Below are positions 23,619 through 32,942 of a DNA stretch of 51,725 nucleotides, one piece after another. This DNA comes from Planctomycetota bacterium (GTDB lineage: Bacteria > Planctomycetota > UBA1135 > UBA2386): contig CANEYR010000022.1 of the NCBI GenBank assembly GCA_947444055.1, positions 1 through 51,725 on the forward strand, read 5' to 3'. The translations under genes and the position numbers were made by a program. Within the stretch, counting starts at the first letter, position 1. Every line of letters starts with the position of its first letter. The notes under the pieces are model-generated. The model did not search any database, had not been told where the DNA came from, and saw only the letters and a list, made by a program, of their open reading frames with translations.

Positions 23619-24785
23619 ATGCGTCACTTCGCCCCGCTGTTGCTGCTGTCGTCTCTCGTCGCCCAGACCCCGACGCCAAAGGTTCCAACGTTCCATCTGC
23701 CCGCCGGCGAGTACCCGGTCTTGCAGTTGCTGCAGCAGGCCGAGCTGGCTGTGCGCGCCCCGATCCGCAGCAAGGACGCGGGGGACCTCACCACGGCCGC
23801 GCCGATCCGGCTGCAGTGCGACCTCGCGCTGCCCGAGCAGGCGTGGGAGGACGTGCTCGGCGCCTTGCTGGCGACGCGCGACCTTGTGCTCGTTCGCGAT
23901 GCCGAGAGCAAGGGCCACGAAGTGCTGGCGGTGCCGAACGGCCCGACCGACTGGGTCCAGGAACGGGCGCTGCCGATGTCGCTGCAGCAGCTGTTCGAAC
24001 GCCCGGCCTATGCAGGTCCGGTGCGGCTCGTGGTCGTCAGCACGACTTCCTCGAATCTGATGACGAACATGCTGCGGCCGTATTTCGCCCTCTCCAAAGA
24101 GGCGTTCTCGTTGGTCGCCGTCGACGGCGGCCTGCAGCTCGTCGGACTAGCCGATACCGTTCGCTTCGCCACAGCCACGATCGCGAGCGTCGCCCCGGAC
24201 GTCGCGAGCGCCTTGCCAGCCCGAGCCACTCCGCCTTGGCCTCGTGTTGCCTCGACGACTGTGCACCGGCTCGAGCCCGGCGACCATACGACCGTGCAGA
24301 TCGTCGATCGGTTGGCCAAGGCCCTGCGCCGCAACATCGTCGTCGCCCCAGCCATCGCCACCGCTGCCACGCCGATCGCGGTGGCCGAGGCGATTGAAGG
24401 CAATGACGACAGCTTCGAAGACCAGCTGACGTCGCTGTTGTGGACCGCGCACGTGCTCGTACTGCAGGTGTCGGGCCCACATGGCCTGTACCAAGCCGTG
24501 CGAGCTGAGCCCCGCTCCTGGCCAACGTCGTCGCGCGCCCAAGAACTGAGCGCCGCGGAACTGATGGCCCGACCCGCGCTGGTCGCCTGGGTGACTTCGA
24601 CGCCCGCGCCCGGTTCGCTGAGCCAGCCAGAGATGCTCGGCGTGGTCCGCGCCGCGATGGGGGCAGGCGCGCCGAGTTCGCTGACCGCGGGTACGACGAA
24701 CGATGGTGGCATGCGGCTCACGGGCCTGTCGACGGATGTGGCGAAGGTGTTGCTCGGCCTCGAGCAGAAGAAGGCCGCGAAGTAG
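23619..24785 (+). CDS. secreted protein with duplicated secretin-N-like (N0/N1) domains
   Basis: A 388-residue exported protein with signal peptide MRHFAPLLLLSSLVAQ. The mature part contains a segment resembling an STN/N0 domain (YPVLQLLQQAELAVRAPI ... DLALPEQAWEDVLGALL ... VLAVPNGP), then an N1-like segment (VVVSTTSSNLMTNMLRPYFA ... LQLVGLADTVRFATATIASV). A second, more diverged pair follows (HTTVQIVDRLAKALRRNIVV ... LTSLLWTAHVL; then GMRLTGLSTDVAKVLLGLE). No outer-membrane secretin barrel follows, so it is not a complete secretin. It may be a periplasmic adaptor for type II secretion or type IV pili. The domain assignment is by pattern only. The frame opens at 23523, but 23619 begins the signal peptide; a TAGACT box lies about 46 bases upstream. 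Confidence 0.7.
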   Translation: MRHFAPLLLLSSLVAQTPTPKVPTFHLPAGEYPVLQLLQQAELAVRAPIRSKDAGDLTTAAPIRLQCDLALPEQAWEDVLGALLATRDLVLVRDAESKGHEVLAVPNGPTDWVQERALPMSLQQLFERPAYAGPVRLVVVSTTSSNLMTNMLRPYFALSKEAFSLVAVDGGLQLVGLADTVRFATATIASVAPDVASALPARATPPWPRVASTTVHRLEPGDHTTVQIVDRLAKALRRNIVVAPAIATAATPIAVAEAIEGNDDSFEDQLTSLLWTAHVLVLQVSGPHGLYQAVRAEPRSWPTSSRAQELSAAELMARPALVAWVTSTPAPGSLSQPEMLGVVRAAMGAGAPSSLTAGTTNDGGMRLTGLSTDVAKVLLGLEQKKAAK

Positions 24786-24847
24786 GCGACGATGGCGAGG
24801 CGGTCGCCGACGAAGGCCGGACAGGTTTGCGCGCGTTCCCGCCACGG

Positions 24848-24897
24848 TTGACAATGCGCCGGATGGAGTTGACAATACATCTCGGAGCGATTGTCAA
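24848..24897. promoter_or_regulatory. promoter and operator-like TTGACAAT repeats
   Basis: TTGACAAT occurs at 24848-24855 and again at 24869-24876, 21 bases apart, and its exact inverse ATTGTCAA occurs at 24890-24897. The second and third copies form an inverted repeat with a 13-base spacer that ends just before the ATG at 24903. TTGACA (24848) with GACAAT (24871), spaced 17 bases, also makes a plausible sigma-70-type promoter. The array directly precedes a gene whose N-terminus is a winged-helix-like domain, so autoregulation is likely (inference). Confidence 0.65.
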
Positions 24898-24902
24898 TCG
24901 AG

Positions 24903-25934
24903 ATGGCCACCAAGACGTCACGCACCGAGAGCATCCGCGCCTTCCTTCTCGGCAATGCGGCATGCCATGCAGAGGATCTGGTTCGCTTCGCCGCCACCAA
25001 GTTCGCCTGTTCCCGGCAAGCCATGCACAAGCACGTGCAGAAGCTGATCGCCGAGGGCGTGCTCACTGCGACCGGCAGCACCAGGAGTCGCATCTACACA
25101 CTGGCGGTGCTCGCCGAGTGGCGCCAGAAGTGGCGCCTGACTAAGAGGCTCTCGGAGGATGAGGCATGGCACCAGGCGGTAGGGCCTCGCTTGCACGACC
25201 TCGCCGACAACGTGCGCGGCATTTGGCTGTACGGGTTCAGCGAACTGTTCAACAACGCGATCGATCACTCGCAGGGCACCAGCATCCAGGTGGCGATCCG
25301 TCGCACGGGCGCCACCACCGAGATGACGCTGCACGACAACGGCATCGGCATCTTCAAAAAGATCCAACAGGCTCTGCGCCTGCCTGACGAGCGCCTGGCT
25401 GCACTCGAACTCGCCAAGGGCAAGTTCACCACGGACCCGAGCCGCCATAGCGGCCAGGGCATCTTCTTCTCGGCGCGCATGTTCGACGAGTTTCGCATGG
25501 TGGCTGGCAAGGTGGAGTTCTTTCGCCGACACGCGACGCCCGAGCAATGGCTGGTGCGCGAAGAAGGCAACGCGGTGGGGACGTGCGTGACTCTGGTGCT
25601 CGCCAACGACAGCAAGCGCACGACCAAGGTTGTCTTCGATCGCTTCTCGACCGGGGACGACTATGCCTTCACGACGACGAGCATCCCGGTGCGGTTGCTG
25701 CAGATCGGCAAGGATGCTTTGGTCTCACGCTCCCAAGCCAAGCGGCTGTTGGCGCGAGCGGAGCGGTTCGAGCACGTGCTGCTCGACTTCACCGGCGTCG
25801 AGAGTGTCGGGCAGGCGTTCGCCGACGAAGTGTTCCGCGTGTTTCCTCTGCATCACCGCGACACCTTGGTCGAGGCCGTGAACGGCAATGCCGAGGTCAT
25901 GCGCATGGTTCGTCGCGCGCTGGCGAGCGGGTGA
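24903..25934 (+). CDS. HTH - histidine-kinase-like ATPase - STAS-like (DUF4325) protein
   Basis: A 343-residue soluble protein with three parts. Residues 1-70 form a winged-helix-like domain (SIRAFLLGN ... SRQAMHKHVQKLIAEGVL). Residues about 95-225 form a GHKL/HATPase_c domain with the N-box ELFNNAIDHS, G1 box HDNGIGIFKK and G2 box SGQGIFFSA; no phospho-accepting histidine domain is seen. Residues 240-343 match the STAS-like DUF4325 domain (LLDFTGVESVGQAFADEVFRV region). The combination suggests an ATP-switching DNA-binding regulator. The TTG at 24891 is an alternative start, but the ATG at 24903 sits better relative to the promoter. Convergent with the ECF fusion gene (11-base gap). Confidence 0.82.
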   Translation: MATKTSRTESIRAFLLGNAACHAEDLVRFAATKFACSRQAMHKHVQKLIAEGVLTATGSTRSRIYTLAVLAEWRQKWRLTKRLSEDEAWHQAVGPRLHDLADNVRGIWLYGFSELFNNAIDHSQGTSIQVAIRRTGATTEMTLHDNGIGIFKKIQQALRLPDERLAALELAKGKFTTDPSRHSGQGIFFSARMFDEFRMVAGKVEFFRRHATPEQWLVREEGNAVGTCVTLVLANDSKRTTKVVFDRFSTGDDYAFTTTSIPVRLLQIGKDALVSRSQAKRLLARAERFEHVLLDFTGVESVGQAFADEVFRVFPLHHRDTLVEAVNGNAEVMRMVRRALASG

Positions 25935-25944
25935 GCGCCGCGCG

Positions 25945-28900
25945 TCAGTGCGCCGACAGTTCGAGCACGACGTCCGCGGTCTCGGATGCCGACTTGATCG
26001 TCAGCGACTGCGTCGCGGTGCGGTCGTTCTGTGCGCGAGCCTCGAGGCGATAGGTGCCCGGCGGCAGCCGATTCTCCCAGCGCGACGGCCCCTCGCTGCC
26101 AAGCATGTGCATGTGCAGTTCGTAGGTGTCGACCAGCGTGTTGCCCTCGTCGTACACGCGAACGAGCACGCGGCCGTCGGGGCGCGAGCCGGCGAACCGG
26201 CATTCGAAGCGGACCAGCGCGGCCGGCGTGATCGTCAGCGTTGCCGTCGTCGTCTGCTTGCTGCGCACAAGGATCGGCATCGACGCGCATCCGTTGCCGA
26301 TCTGCGCGAGAGCGCGGTACGAGCCGGGAGGCACCTCGCGTTTCGCGACATCGCCGTCGAAGGACAACCACGCCGCCGTCTCGCCGTCGTCGCGCAGGAG
26401 GCGCAGCTGCGCGACGCGCGGAGTCTCGCCGGCGAGGCGGATCTCGACCTGGCCCGCCGGTTCGAGCACGACGTCAGCCAGCGCACACTCTTCTCCCGCA
26501 CGCAGCTGCACGGGCGCCAGCGGCACGCTGCCGTAGCCCGGCGCCGACACTTTGATGGTGTACGCGCCCGCCGCCACAAAACCGCTGCGCGTCACGCCGT
26601 CGTCACTGAGCTTGCACTGAAAGCCTGTGCCGTGGGCGATGCTCATGAACAGGACGGACGCGTCCAGTGGTTTCCGGTCGCCATCGAGGATGCGCACGCG
26701 AACCGAAGCGGTCGGCAGTTCGTCGGCCGTCAGTCGCACGAGCAGGGGCTCGTTGCCGACCACGACGCCGTTGCGCCGCGCGAGCGTCATGACGTCGTTC
26801 GCGATCAACAGGTCGTTGCGCCTCGTCTCGAACCCGCGCAGCGTGAAACGCCCTTCGGCGTCGGTGACCTCGACGCGGCTCGCCATCGGCACTCCACTTT
26901 TGACGGCGCCGATGCGCAGCCCGGCGAGCGGCTCGTTGTTGGGGCCTGTGATGCGCCCGGCCAGTTGCGGAACGACCCGCAGCGTCGGATCCCACGTCGA
27001 GACGGCATCGGGTCGCAGGTCGATGGTCGCGGTGACGTTCGCGTCGTCACGGCTGGCGGTCAGCACAACCGTGCCGCCGGGCAGATCCTCGAGGCGGTAG
27101 CGACCTTCGCCGTCACTCTGCGTCCGTGAACGGCCGAACTCGTGAAAGCCGACGGCCATGGCGTCGTTGCCGGCGACTTGATGAATCGATGCGTTCGCCA
27201 CCGGCTTGCCGCCAGAATCACGCACGACGCCGGTGACGACAGCACCCGCTGGCAGCGTGAAGGTGACCTCGCTCGTGCGACCGGGCTCGACGAGTACCCG
27301 TTCGAGCACTGGCGCGCGCCCGGCTGCCCACGCGAACACGCGCACGCTGCCCGGCTCGATGCCTTCGCACAGGAACGCACCCGAGGCATCGGTCGCGAGG
27401 CTCGCCGGCGTCGGTGTGACGGCGGGCTCCTCGATGGTGGTGCCGGGCACAACCCAGCCGCCGGGCCAACCGATCCGCAGCTGCGCGTCCGCGATCGGGT
27501 GGCCGTTCGGGTCGACCACACGCCCGCGCACGGACCCGCCGTCGCGCGGCAGCACCAGCTCGATCGGTGCGTTGCGAGCGTTCAGCATGCGCAGGCGCGA
27601 CGGTGCGTAGCCGCTCTTGCGCGCGCCGAGATGACAGCCGACGTGGAACGGCACGCGGAAGGTGCCGGCGGGGTCGCTGTGTGCGACTTCGAAACCGAGG
27701 AACGGGTTGCCGCCGTCCGACAGCCACAGCCGTGCGTCAGCGATTGCGCGGCCCGCCGCGTCGACGACGCGGCCCTCGACGAAGCCATCGTGGCGTGCTT
27801 TGAGATCGACGGTGGTGACCGTGTTGGCGGCGAGATCGAGTCGATGGAGCTCCGTGAACGTCGTCACCAGCCAACACGGTCCTGGGCGGATGCGGTGGAC
27901 GACGGCGCTACCCGTGGCGTCGCTGACGCCTTCGCGTTCGCTGGTCGTGCTGCTTGGTTGCGGCAGCACTCGGACGCCGACGCGCGCGGCGGGCGTGCGA
28001 TTCTCGGCCCAAGTGATGCGCACGACGAGGGTCGCGAAGCTGGGTTCGGGCGCGATCGCGTCGAGTGGGGTCGCGGCTGCTCGTCGCGAAGGCGCAGTCA
28101 GAGCCAACTCCGCGACCGGCCCGTTCTGGTGCGCTGCATTCGGCAAGGCGGCGGCGATCGGTTCGGGCAGCGCTGGCAGGGCCGTCGCGTTCCCTTGCTG
28201 CCACCAGAAGGCACCTCCGCCGAGCATCAGCAGCAGGGTCGGCACGAGCCACACGAGTTTCTTCGTCATCACCATTCCTCCGAAGGTCATCGCCGCAGTG
28301 ACTGCCACCGTCGTCGTCGCCACCTGCGCCATCACCGCGGCCCGCACCGACGCGAGGCTCGCGGCCTGCACACTCGCACTCAGCACCAGCCCAGCGACGA
28401 ACCCGCGCGGCAGATGCCGGCGCAGCAATTCGAGCCCGCGCACGATCTGCGTTCGCACGGTTCCCGCCGGTCGCCCGAGTCGTTCGGCGATTCGCTTTGC
28501 ATCGAGGCCTTCGGCTAGATGGAGGTCGAGCACCTCCGCGTAGGGCGAACCGAGTTCTCTGCGCACACGCGCGACGGCCGCCGCGAACTCGGCATCGGCG
28601 GCATCGCGCAGCGGATCCACGTTCGCCGGTGCCGCCGACATTGGCGCGAGCGCCGCCGCCGCCCGCACCCGTCGCTGCTCGTGCAGCTTCTTGCAGTGGT
28701 TGCCGAGGATGCCACACAGCCACGGCATCGCTCGCCGCGTCGGGTCGAAACTGCCTTGCTTCGTCAGCACGGTGAGGAACGTGCGCTGCAGCAGGTCCTC
28801 GGCGTCGGTGCGGTTGCCGCACAACCACGCGGCGATGCGCAGCAGTTCGGGGGCGGTGTGGTCGAACAGCTTGCCGAGGGCGCTCGCATCGCCGGTGCGC

Positions 28901-28947
28901 TGGAAGCGGGCGAGCAGGCGATCGGGGCTGGCGAACGGGAACGGCAT
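25945..28947 (-). CDS. ECF sigma factor fused to a membrane-anchored chain of carboxypeptidase-regulatory-like domains
   Basis: A 1000-residue fusion. Residues 5-80 are sigma-70 region 2 (LGKLFDHTAPELLRIAAWLC, then DAEDLLQRTFLTVL). Residues 120-178 are region 4 (YAEVLDLHLAEGLDAKRIAE, then GTVRTQIVRGLELL). Two hydrophobic stretches follow at about 183-225 and 228-250 (KLVWLVPTLLLMLGGGAFWW). The remaining 750 residues are periplasmic beta-domains of the carboxypeptidase regulatory-like type, about six to seven copies (for example GRVVDAAGRAIADARLWL, GRVVDPNGHPIADAQL, GRITGPNNEPLAGLRI). Such fusions are known in planctomycetes. The likely role is an envelope-sensing sigma factor whose release or stalling is controlled through the membrane; mechanism inferred. 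Confidence 0.9.
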   Translation of the reverse strand: MPFPFASPDRLLARFQRTGDASALGKLFDHTAPELLRIAAWLCGNRTDAEDLLQRTFLTVLTKQGSFDPTRRAMPWLCGILGNHCKKLHEQRRVRAAAALAPMSAAPANVDPLRDAADAEFAAAVARVRRELGSPYAEVLDLHLAEGLDAKRIAERLGRPAGTVRTQIVRGLELLRRHLPRGFVAGLVLSASVQAASLASVRAAVMAQVATTTVAVTAAMTFGGMVMTKKLVWLVPTLLLMLGGGAFWWQQGNATALPALPEPIAAALPNAAHQNGPVAELALTAPSRRAAATPLDAIAPEPSFATLVVRITWAENRTPAARVGVRVLPQPSSTTSEREGVSDATGSAVVHRIRPGPCWLVTTFTELHRLDLAANTVTTVDLKARHDGFVEGRVVDAAGRAIADARLWLSDGGNPFLGFEVAHSDPAGTFRVPFHVGCHLGARKSGYAPSRLRMLNARNAPIELVLPRDGGSVRGRVVDPNGHPIADAQLRIGWPGGWVVPGTTIEEPAVTPTPASLATDASGAFLCEGIEPGSVRVFAWAAGRAPVLERVLVEPGRTSEVTFTLPAGAVVTGVVRDSGGKPVANASIHQVAGNDAMAVGFHEFGRSRTQSDGEGRYRLEDLPGGTVVLTASRDDANVTATIDLRPDAVSTWDPTLRVVPQLAGRITGPNNEPLAGLRIGAVKSGVPMASRVEVTDAEGRFTLRGFETRRNDLLIANDVMTLARRNGVVVGNEPLLVRLTADELPTASVRVRILDGDRKPLDASVLFMSIAHGTGFQCKLSDDGVTRSGFVAAGAYTIKVSAPGYGSVPLAPVQLRAGEECALADVVLEPAGQVEIRLAGETPRVAQLRLLRDDGETAAWLSFDGDVAKREVPPGSYRALAQIGNGCASMPILVRSKQTTTATLTITPAALVRFECRFAGSRPDGRVLVRVYDEGNTLVDTYELHMHMLGSEGPSRWENRLPPGTYRLEARAQNDRTATQSLTIKSASETADVVLELSAH

Positions 28948-29057
28948 CGGCGTCGTGACTTCCGGCGAAGGTGCGTCCGTGCTACACGGCGCGGCGAGTT
29001 TTGCGAATCCCGTGCACGAACGCCTTCATTGCCTTGTCTGAGAGTGAGTTACAACTA

Positions 29058-29109
29058 TGTCCTTGGAACAAGGACAATTCCTGGCGATGATGTCCCCCGA
29101 TGGAGGACA
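29058..29109. promoter_or_regulatory. two 19-bp TGTCC-N9-GGACA palindromes at the AAA ATPase start
   Basis: TGTCCTTGGAACAAGGACA at 29058-29076 is a perfect inverted repeat with eight-base arms. TGTCCCCCGATGGAGGACA at 29091-29109 has the same five-base ends and the same 19-base length. Their centres are 33 bases apart, about three helical turns. The ATG of the downstream gene (29100) lies inside the second copy. A TACAAC box at 29050-29055 could be a -10. This looks like a dimeric repressor site controlling the ATPase gene; the regulator is unknown. Confidence 0.6.
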
Positions 29110-30413
29110 AATATCGAAAGGCTCTGGCTGATTGGCTGGCGACCACCGAGGCGCGTCCTGTGCCGCTGCCGACGCCGCGCGATGAGCGGCTGCGCGCCCT
29201 GTCGGGCAAGGTCGACGCCGTGATCGGCATGCGCCGCGTCGGCAAGTCGTGGCTCTTGCTGTCGCACCTGCGCGAACTGCTTGATGCCGGGGTGCCGAGG
29301 TCCCGCATCTTGCACGTCGACTTCGAGGACGAGCGGCTCGCCGGCATGCGGGTCGAGCATCTGCAACTGATCGAGGAAGCGTTCTTCCAACGCCACCCCG
29401 ATAGCCACGGCGCCGAATGCTGGTACTACTTCGACGAGATCCAGAACGTGCCCGGCTGGGAGAAGTACGTGCGTCGGCTGCTCGCCGAACCCGGGCGCCA
29501 CATCGCGATCACCGGTTCGTCGGCGAAACTGCTGAGCACGGAGATTGCGACGGCGATGCGCGGGCGCTCGTTGACGACCCAGCTCTGGCCGTTCTCGTTC
29601 CGCGAAGTGTTGCGGCATCGCACCATCGAGGTGCCGTCGACCTGGCCGGTGAGCGCAGCTGTCGGCGCGCGGCTGCGCCACGAGTTCGATCGCTACCTGG
29701 AGACCGGCGGGTTTCCGGAAGTGCTCGACGCACCCGCTGACCTGCGTCGCTCGATTCTGCAGAACTACACCGACGTCGCGATCCTGCGCGATGTCGTTGA
29801 GCGGCACAGCGTGCGCAATGCGCCCTTGCTGCGCGGGCTGGTGCGGCGGCTCGTTCTCAGCGTCGGTTGCCTCGCCAGCGTGAATGCGCTGACGAAGGAT
29901 CTCAAGTCGCAGGGCTTCGCCTTCGGCAAGGACCTGCTCTACGAGCTGCTCGCTCACGTCGAGGATGCCTTCCTCGTCTGTCTGCTGCCGGTTGATGCAC
30001 GTTCGGAGCGCCGCCGCCAGGTGCATGCGCGCAAGGTCTACGTCGTCGACCACGCGCTCGCGCGCGCCGCCGTGCCTGGTCCTGGCGAAGATCTGGGGCA
30101 TGTGCTGGAGAACATCGTCTACCTCGAACTGCGGCGGCGCGGTGAGGTGCACGGTTACCACGTGACTCCGACAGGCTACGAAGTGGACTTCGTGGTGTCG
30201 GATCTCGCCGGCGAACGCTCCTTCGTGCAGGTCTGCGCAACACTGGATGTCGCGGAGACTCGCGAACGCGAACTGCGGGCACTCGCCGAAGCGATGGACG
30301 AGACGAACGTGGAGCGCGCGGTTCTCGTCACCATGGCCACCGACGGCGTCGAACAGGTGGGCGGCCGCACGGTGAGGGTGGTGCCGGCGTGGCGTTGGCT
30401 GCTCGAGACCTGA
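29100..30413 (+). CDS. AAA ATPase with C-terminal DUF4143 domain
   Basis: A 437-residue protein. Walker A is GMRRVGKS at residues 43-50; Walker B is YYFDEI with Asp112/Glu113; a sensor-like ITGSSAKLLS follows at about 138-147. The C-terminal half is DUF4143, ending in a segment with EVDFVV and FVQVC (about 360-385) that resembles a degenerate nuclease-like fold. This family is common, often solitary, and mostly uncharacterised. The ATG at 29100 lies in a palindrome, with no good Shine-Dalgarno sequence nearby (AAGGA is 25-30 bases away), so translation may be leaderless or regulated. It is divergent from the ECF gene with a 152-base gap. Confidence 0.88.
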   Translation: MEDKYRKALADWLATTEARPVPLPTPRDERLRALSGKVDAVIGMRRVGKSWLLLSHLRELLDAGVPRSRILHVDFEDERLAGMRVEHLQLIEEAFFQRHPDSHGAECWYYFDEIQNVPGWEKYVRRLLAEPGRHIAITGSSAKLLSTEIATAMRGRSLTTQLWPFSFREVLRHRTIEVPSTWPVSAAVGARLRHEFDRYLETGGFPEVLDAPADLRRSILQNYTDVAILRDVVERHSVRNAPLLRGLVRRLVLSVGCLASVNALTKDLKSQGFAFGKDLLYELLAHVEDAFLVCLLPVDARSERRRQVHARKVYVVDHALARAAVPGPGEDLGHVLENIVYLELRRRGEVHGYHVTPTGYEVDFVVSDLAGERSFVQVCATLDVAETRERELRALAEAMDETNVERAVLVTMATDGVEQVGGRTVRVVPAWRWLLET

Positions 30414-30537
30414 CCTTTGTCCGCGAAGAAATCCTCGTCACGGCGGGCGCGTGATGGTGATGGAGCGTGCGGTCAGGGATCGCTCGGCTGCCGTGCCCCT
30501 GCGGACCTACCGTCTCCCGCCCAGCACACCTCATGAA

Positions 30538-30901
30538 CTGTGGGCCGAGACGGTGCTCAATCCGGCCGGTAGCGACGTCTCGGTGCGCGGCGGCGTCAGC
30601 TTCAACGGCGGCAGCGACGCCGAGTTCGGTCCACGTCTTGGCGATGGCGATGGCGCCGGCCTCGGCCCTGTTGTTCGGCGTCCCGCCGTTCGTCAATGGC
30701 TGCTGGCTCTTGATCCCGAACGTCGGTCCGGACTTCGTCGGGATCGTCGGCGTCGGCTATGGCCACATCCCGGTGTGGAACCTGTCGCTGCCCGAGTTCC
30801 TGACCAGCGACACCTACTACTTCCAGGATTTCCACACCGATGGCAGCGCGAAATTCGCACTCGTCAGCACGCAGCGTCTGGCCGTGCCGACGGTGAAGTA
30901 A
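30538..30901 (+). pseudogene. secreted protein C-terminal remnant
   Basis: From about 30640, one plus-strand frame reads VHVLAMAMAPASALLFGVPP, then LLIPNVGPDFVGIVGVGYGH, IPVWNLSLPEF, TYYFQDFHTDG and ALVSTQRLAVPTVK before the TAA at 30899-30901. This matches the C-terminal beta-domain typical of secreted proteins in this lineage. Just upstream, a different frame reads HELWAETVLNPAGSDVSV, suggesting the same gene with a frameshift. No signal peptide is present. It is a 3' remnant lying between the AAA ATPase and the kinase operon. Confidence 0.45.
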
Positions 30902-31053
30902 ATCGCGTTCGGGCGGGAGGCGGAGCCGGTGGCGTCGGTCCCACCGGCATCACGGAGCAGTGTGCGAGTCCGGGGACTAGTCCGCTCACGTCCAAAGTGG
31001 CATCGGCTCGATGAGCGAGGCGCAATAGCCCACTGTCGGTTTGCTCTCCTGCC

Positions 31054-32942
31054 ATGTCCCATCTCCGCACACGCATTCTGCTGTTGTTGTCCGCCGTGGC
31101 GGTGGCGTTCTTGCTAGCGGCTTGGTGGATTCAAGATCGCCACCTGCTGCCGAGCTTCAAAGAGCTCGAACGCCAGCACGCTCTGGATGACTTGCAGCGC
31201 GGCTGTGAAGCGCTGCGCAATGAGATCGTGTTTGTCGGCGACTTCGCCAGCGACTGGTCCGGCTGGGATGACACCTACAAGTTTGTCGAGGACCGCAACC
31301 CGGAGTTCATTGCCTCCAACCTGGAGAGCGACGTGTTCCGTGAGACCAGCTTCGACTTCCTGTCGTTCGTTCGCTTGGACGGGACGGAGGTCTGGCGCGG
31401 GGCGATGCTCGGTGGGGAGGCTATTGAGCTCACCGATCTGCCTACTGGCCAGTGGCCGCTCACGCATGATCTGCTGAAGCCTCGCGATCTCGAAGACGTG
31501 GCGAAGGGCATCGTCGTCACGACGCATGGGCCCTTGATGATCGCGTCGCGGCCAATCACTGATTCAAGCCGTCAGGCGCCGCTGCGCGGTTGGATTGTCA
31601 TGGGCCGCTTCTTGTCGGCGGCACGCCTCCGCACGTTGCGGCAGCAGACCCGCGTCGACCTTGCGATCGTGCCGGTGGCGAGCTGCGACGGGCCTCGTCG
31701 GCTGGCTGCCGAACGGCTCGGTCAGATCGAACACGAGATCGTCGCCGCGCCCGACCAGTTGTTCGTCCGCAGCGTGGTGAAGGGGCTGCGCGGGGACGCG
31801 GATGCGGTCTTGGTCGAAGTGACCACACCGCGATCGATCCTGGCCCAAGGCCAGCGCGCGATGAGTTTCGCGCTCACCTTGACGACGATCGCCGTGCTGC
31901 TGCTGTTCGCCGTGTTGACGTTGGTGTTGCAGCGCATCGTCATCGGGCCGCTGCAGCGGTTGACGAGCCACGCCCTGACGATCCGGTCGAGCGGCGACAT
32001 GTCTGGCCACAGCGGCATCGTGCGCGCGGACGAGATCGGCACCTTGGCGCGCGAATTCGACAGCATGGTGGCGCGTCTCGCCGAACTGCAATCGCGGCAA
32101 GTGCAACAAGCTCGAGTGGGTGGCATGGCCGAGATCGCGCGCACCGTCCTGCACGATGTCGGGAACGCCTTGCAGCCAGTGCACGGCAACCTCGGCCAGC
32201 TGCGTCGTCACCTGGAGAACCGCAACCTCGACGACCTGCAGCGCGTCAGTTCGATGTTGTTGGCGCATACGAACGACTTGGCAACGTGGTTGGGCAATGA
32301 CCAAAGGGCAAACACGTGCCTGGCTTCTTGCAAGCGCTGGCTGGCAGCTTGCAGAGTGAACACGCCTCGATGCAGCGCGAGTTGTCGCACCTTGGCCAAG
32401 GGCTCGAACACATTCAGCACCTGGTTGGCCGTCAGAATCAGCACGCCGACGCGCGTGGCGCGATCGAATTCGTGCGCGCCGAGGACGTGCTGGCCGAGGC
32501 GGTGCGCATGAGTGTCGGCGCCGTCGACGATGGCGTCCAAGTCGTCACGACGTCTTTGTGTGCCGAGCCACTTGCCGTCGAGAAGCACAGGTTGCTCGCC
32601 GTGTTGATCAACTTGGTGCGCAACGCGCGCCAGGCAGTGGCGTCGCTGCCGATCGAGCGGCGCACGGTGCGCGTGGCGGTCGAAAAGCCCGTCGCTGGGC
32701 GGCTGCGAATCGCCGTCATCGACGAGGGGGTAGGCATCGCGGCCGAACGTCTGCAGAGCATCTTCAAGGCCGGGGCCTCGACCAAGAGCGGCGGCCAAGG
32801 CCTTGGCCTGCACGGTTGCGCCAATAGCTTGGCCGAGATGGGCGGACGCTTGTTCGCGGCGAGTGCGGGAGTTGGACGCGGGGCCACGTTCTGCGTCGAG
32901 CTGCCGATGGCGGCCGCGGTGGCAGCGGGGACGTCGACATGA
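31054..32942 (+). pseudogene. CHASE4-HAMP sensor histidine kinase, split by a -1 frameshift
   Basis: The first frame (31054 to about 32306) encodes two membrane helices (residues 7-25 and about 270-290) flanking a CHASE4-like periplasmic sensor (DWSGWDDTYKFVEDRNPEF), a HAMP linker, and the phospho-acceptor region TVLHDVGNALQ with His367. The second frame resumes at RGKHVPGFLQALAGS and continues through the HATPase_c domain (N-box INLVRNARQAV, G1 IDEGVGI, G2 GGQGLGLHGCA) to the TGA at 32940-32942. The frames join if one G is added to the GGG run at 32306-32308. It is either a real recent mutation or a sequencing error. The ATGA overlap with the next gene shows the pair evolved as an operon. 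Confidence 0.8.

Noticed and set aside
27142-28518. 458-codon plus-strand frame opposite the ECF fusion gene
   Set aside because: Antisense shadow; the minus strand shows sigma-70 regions and beta-domain repeats.
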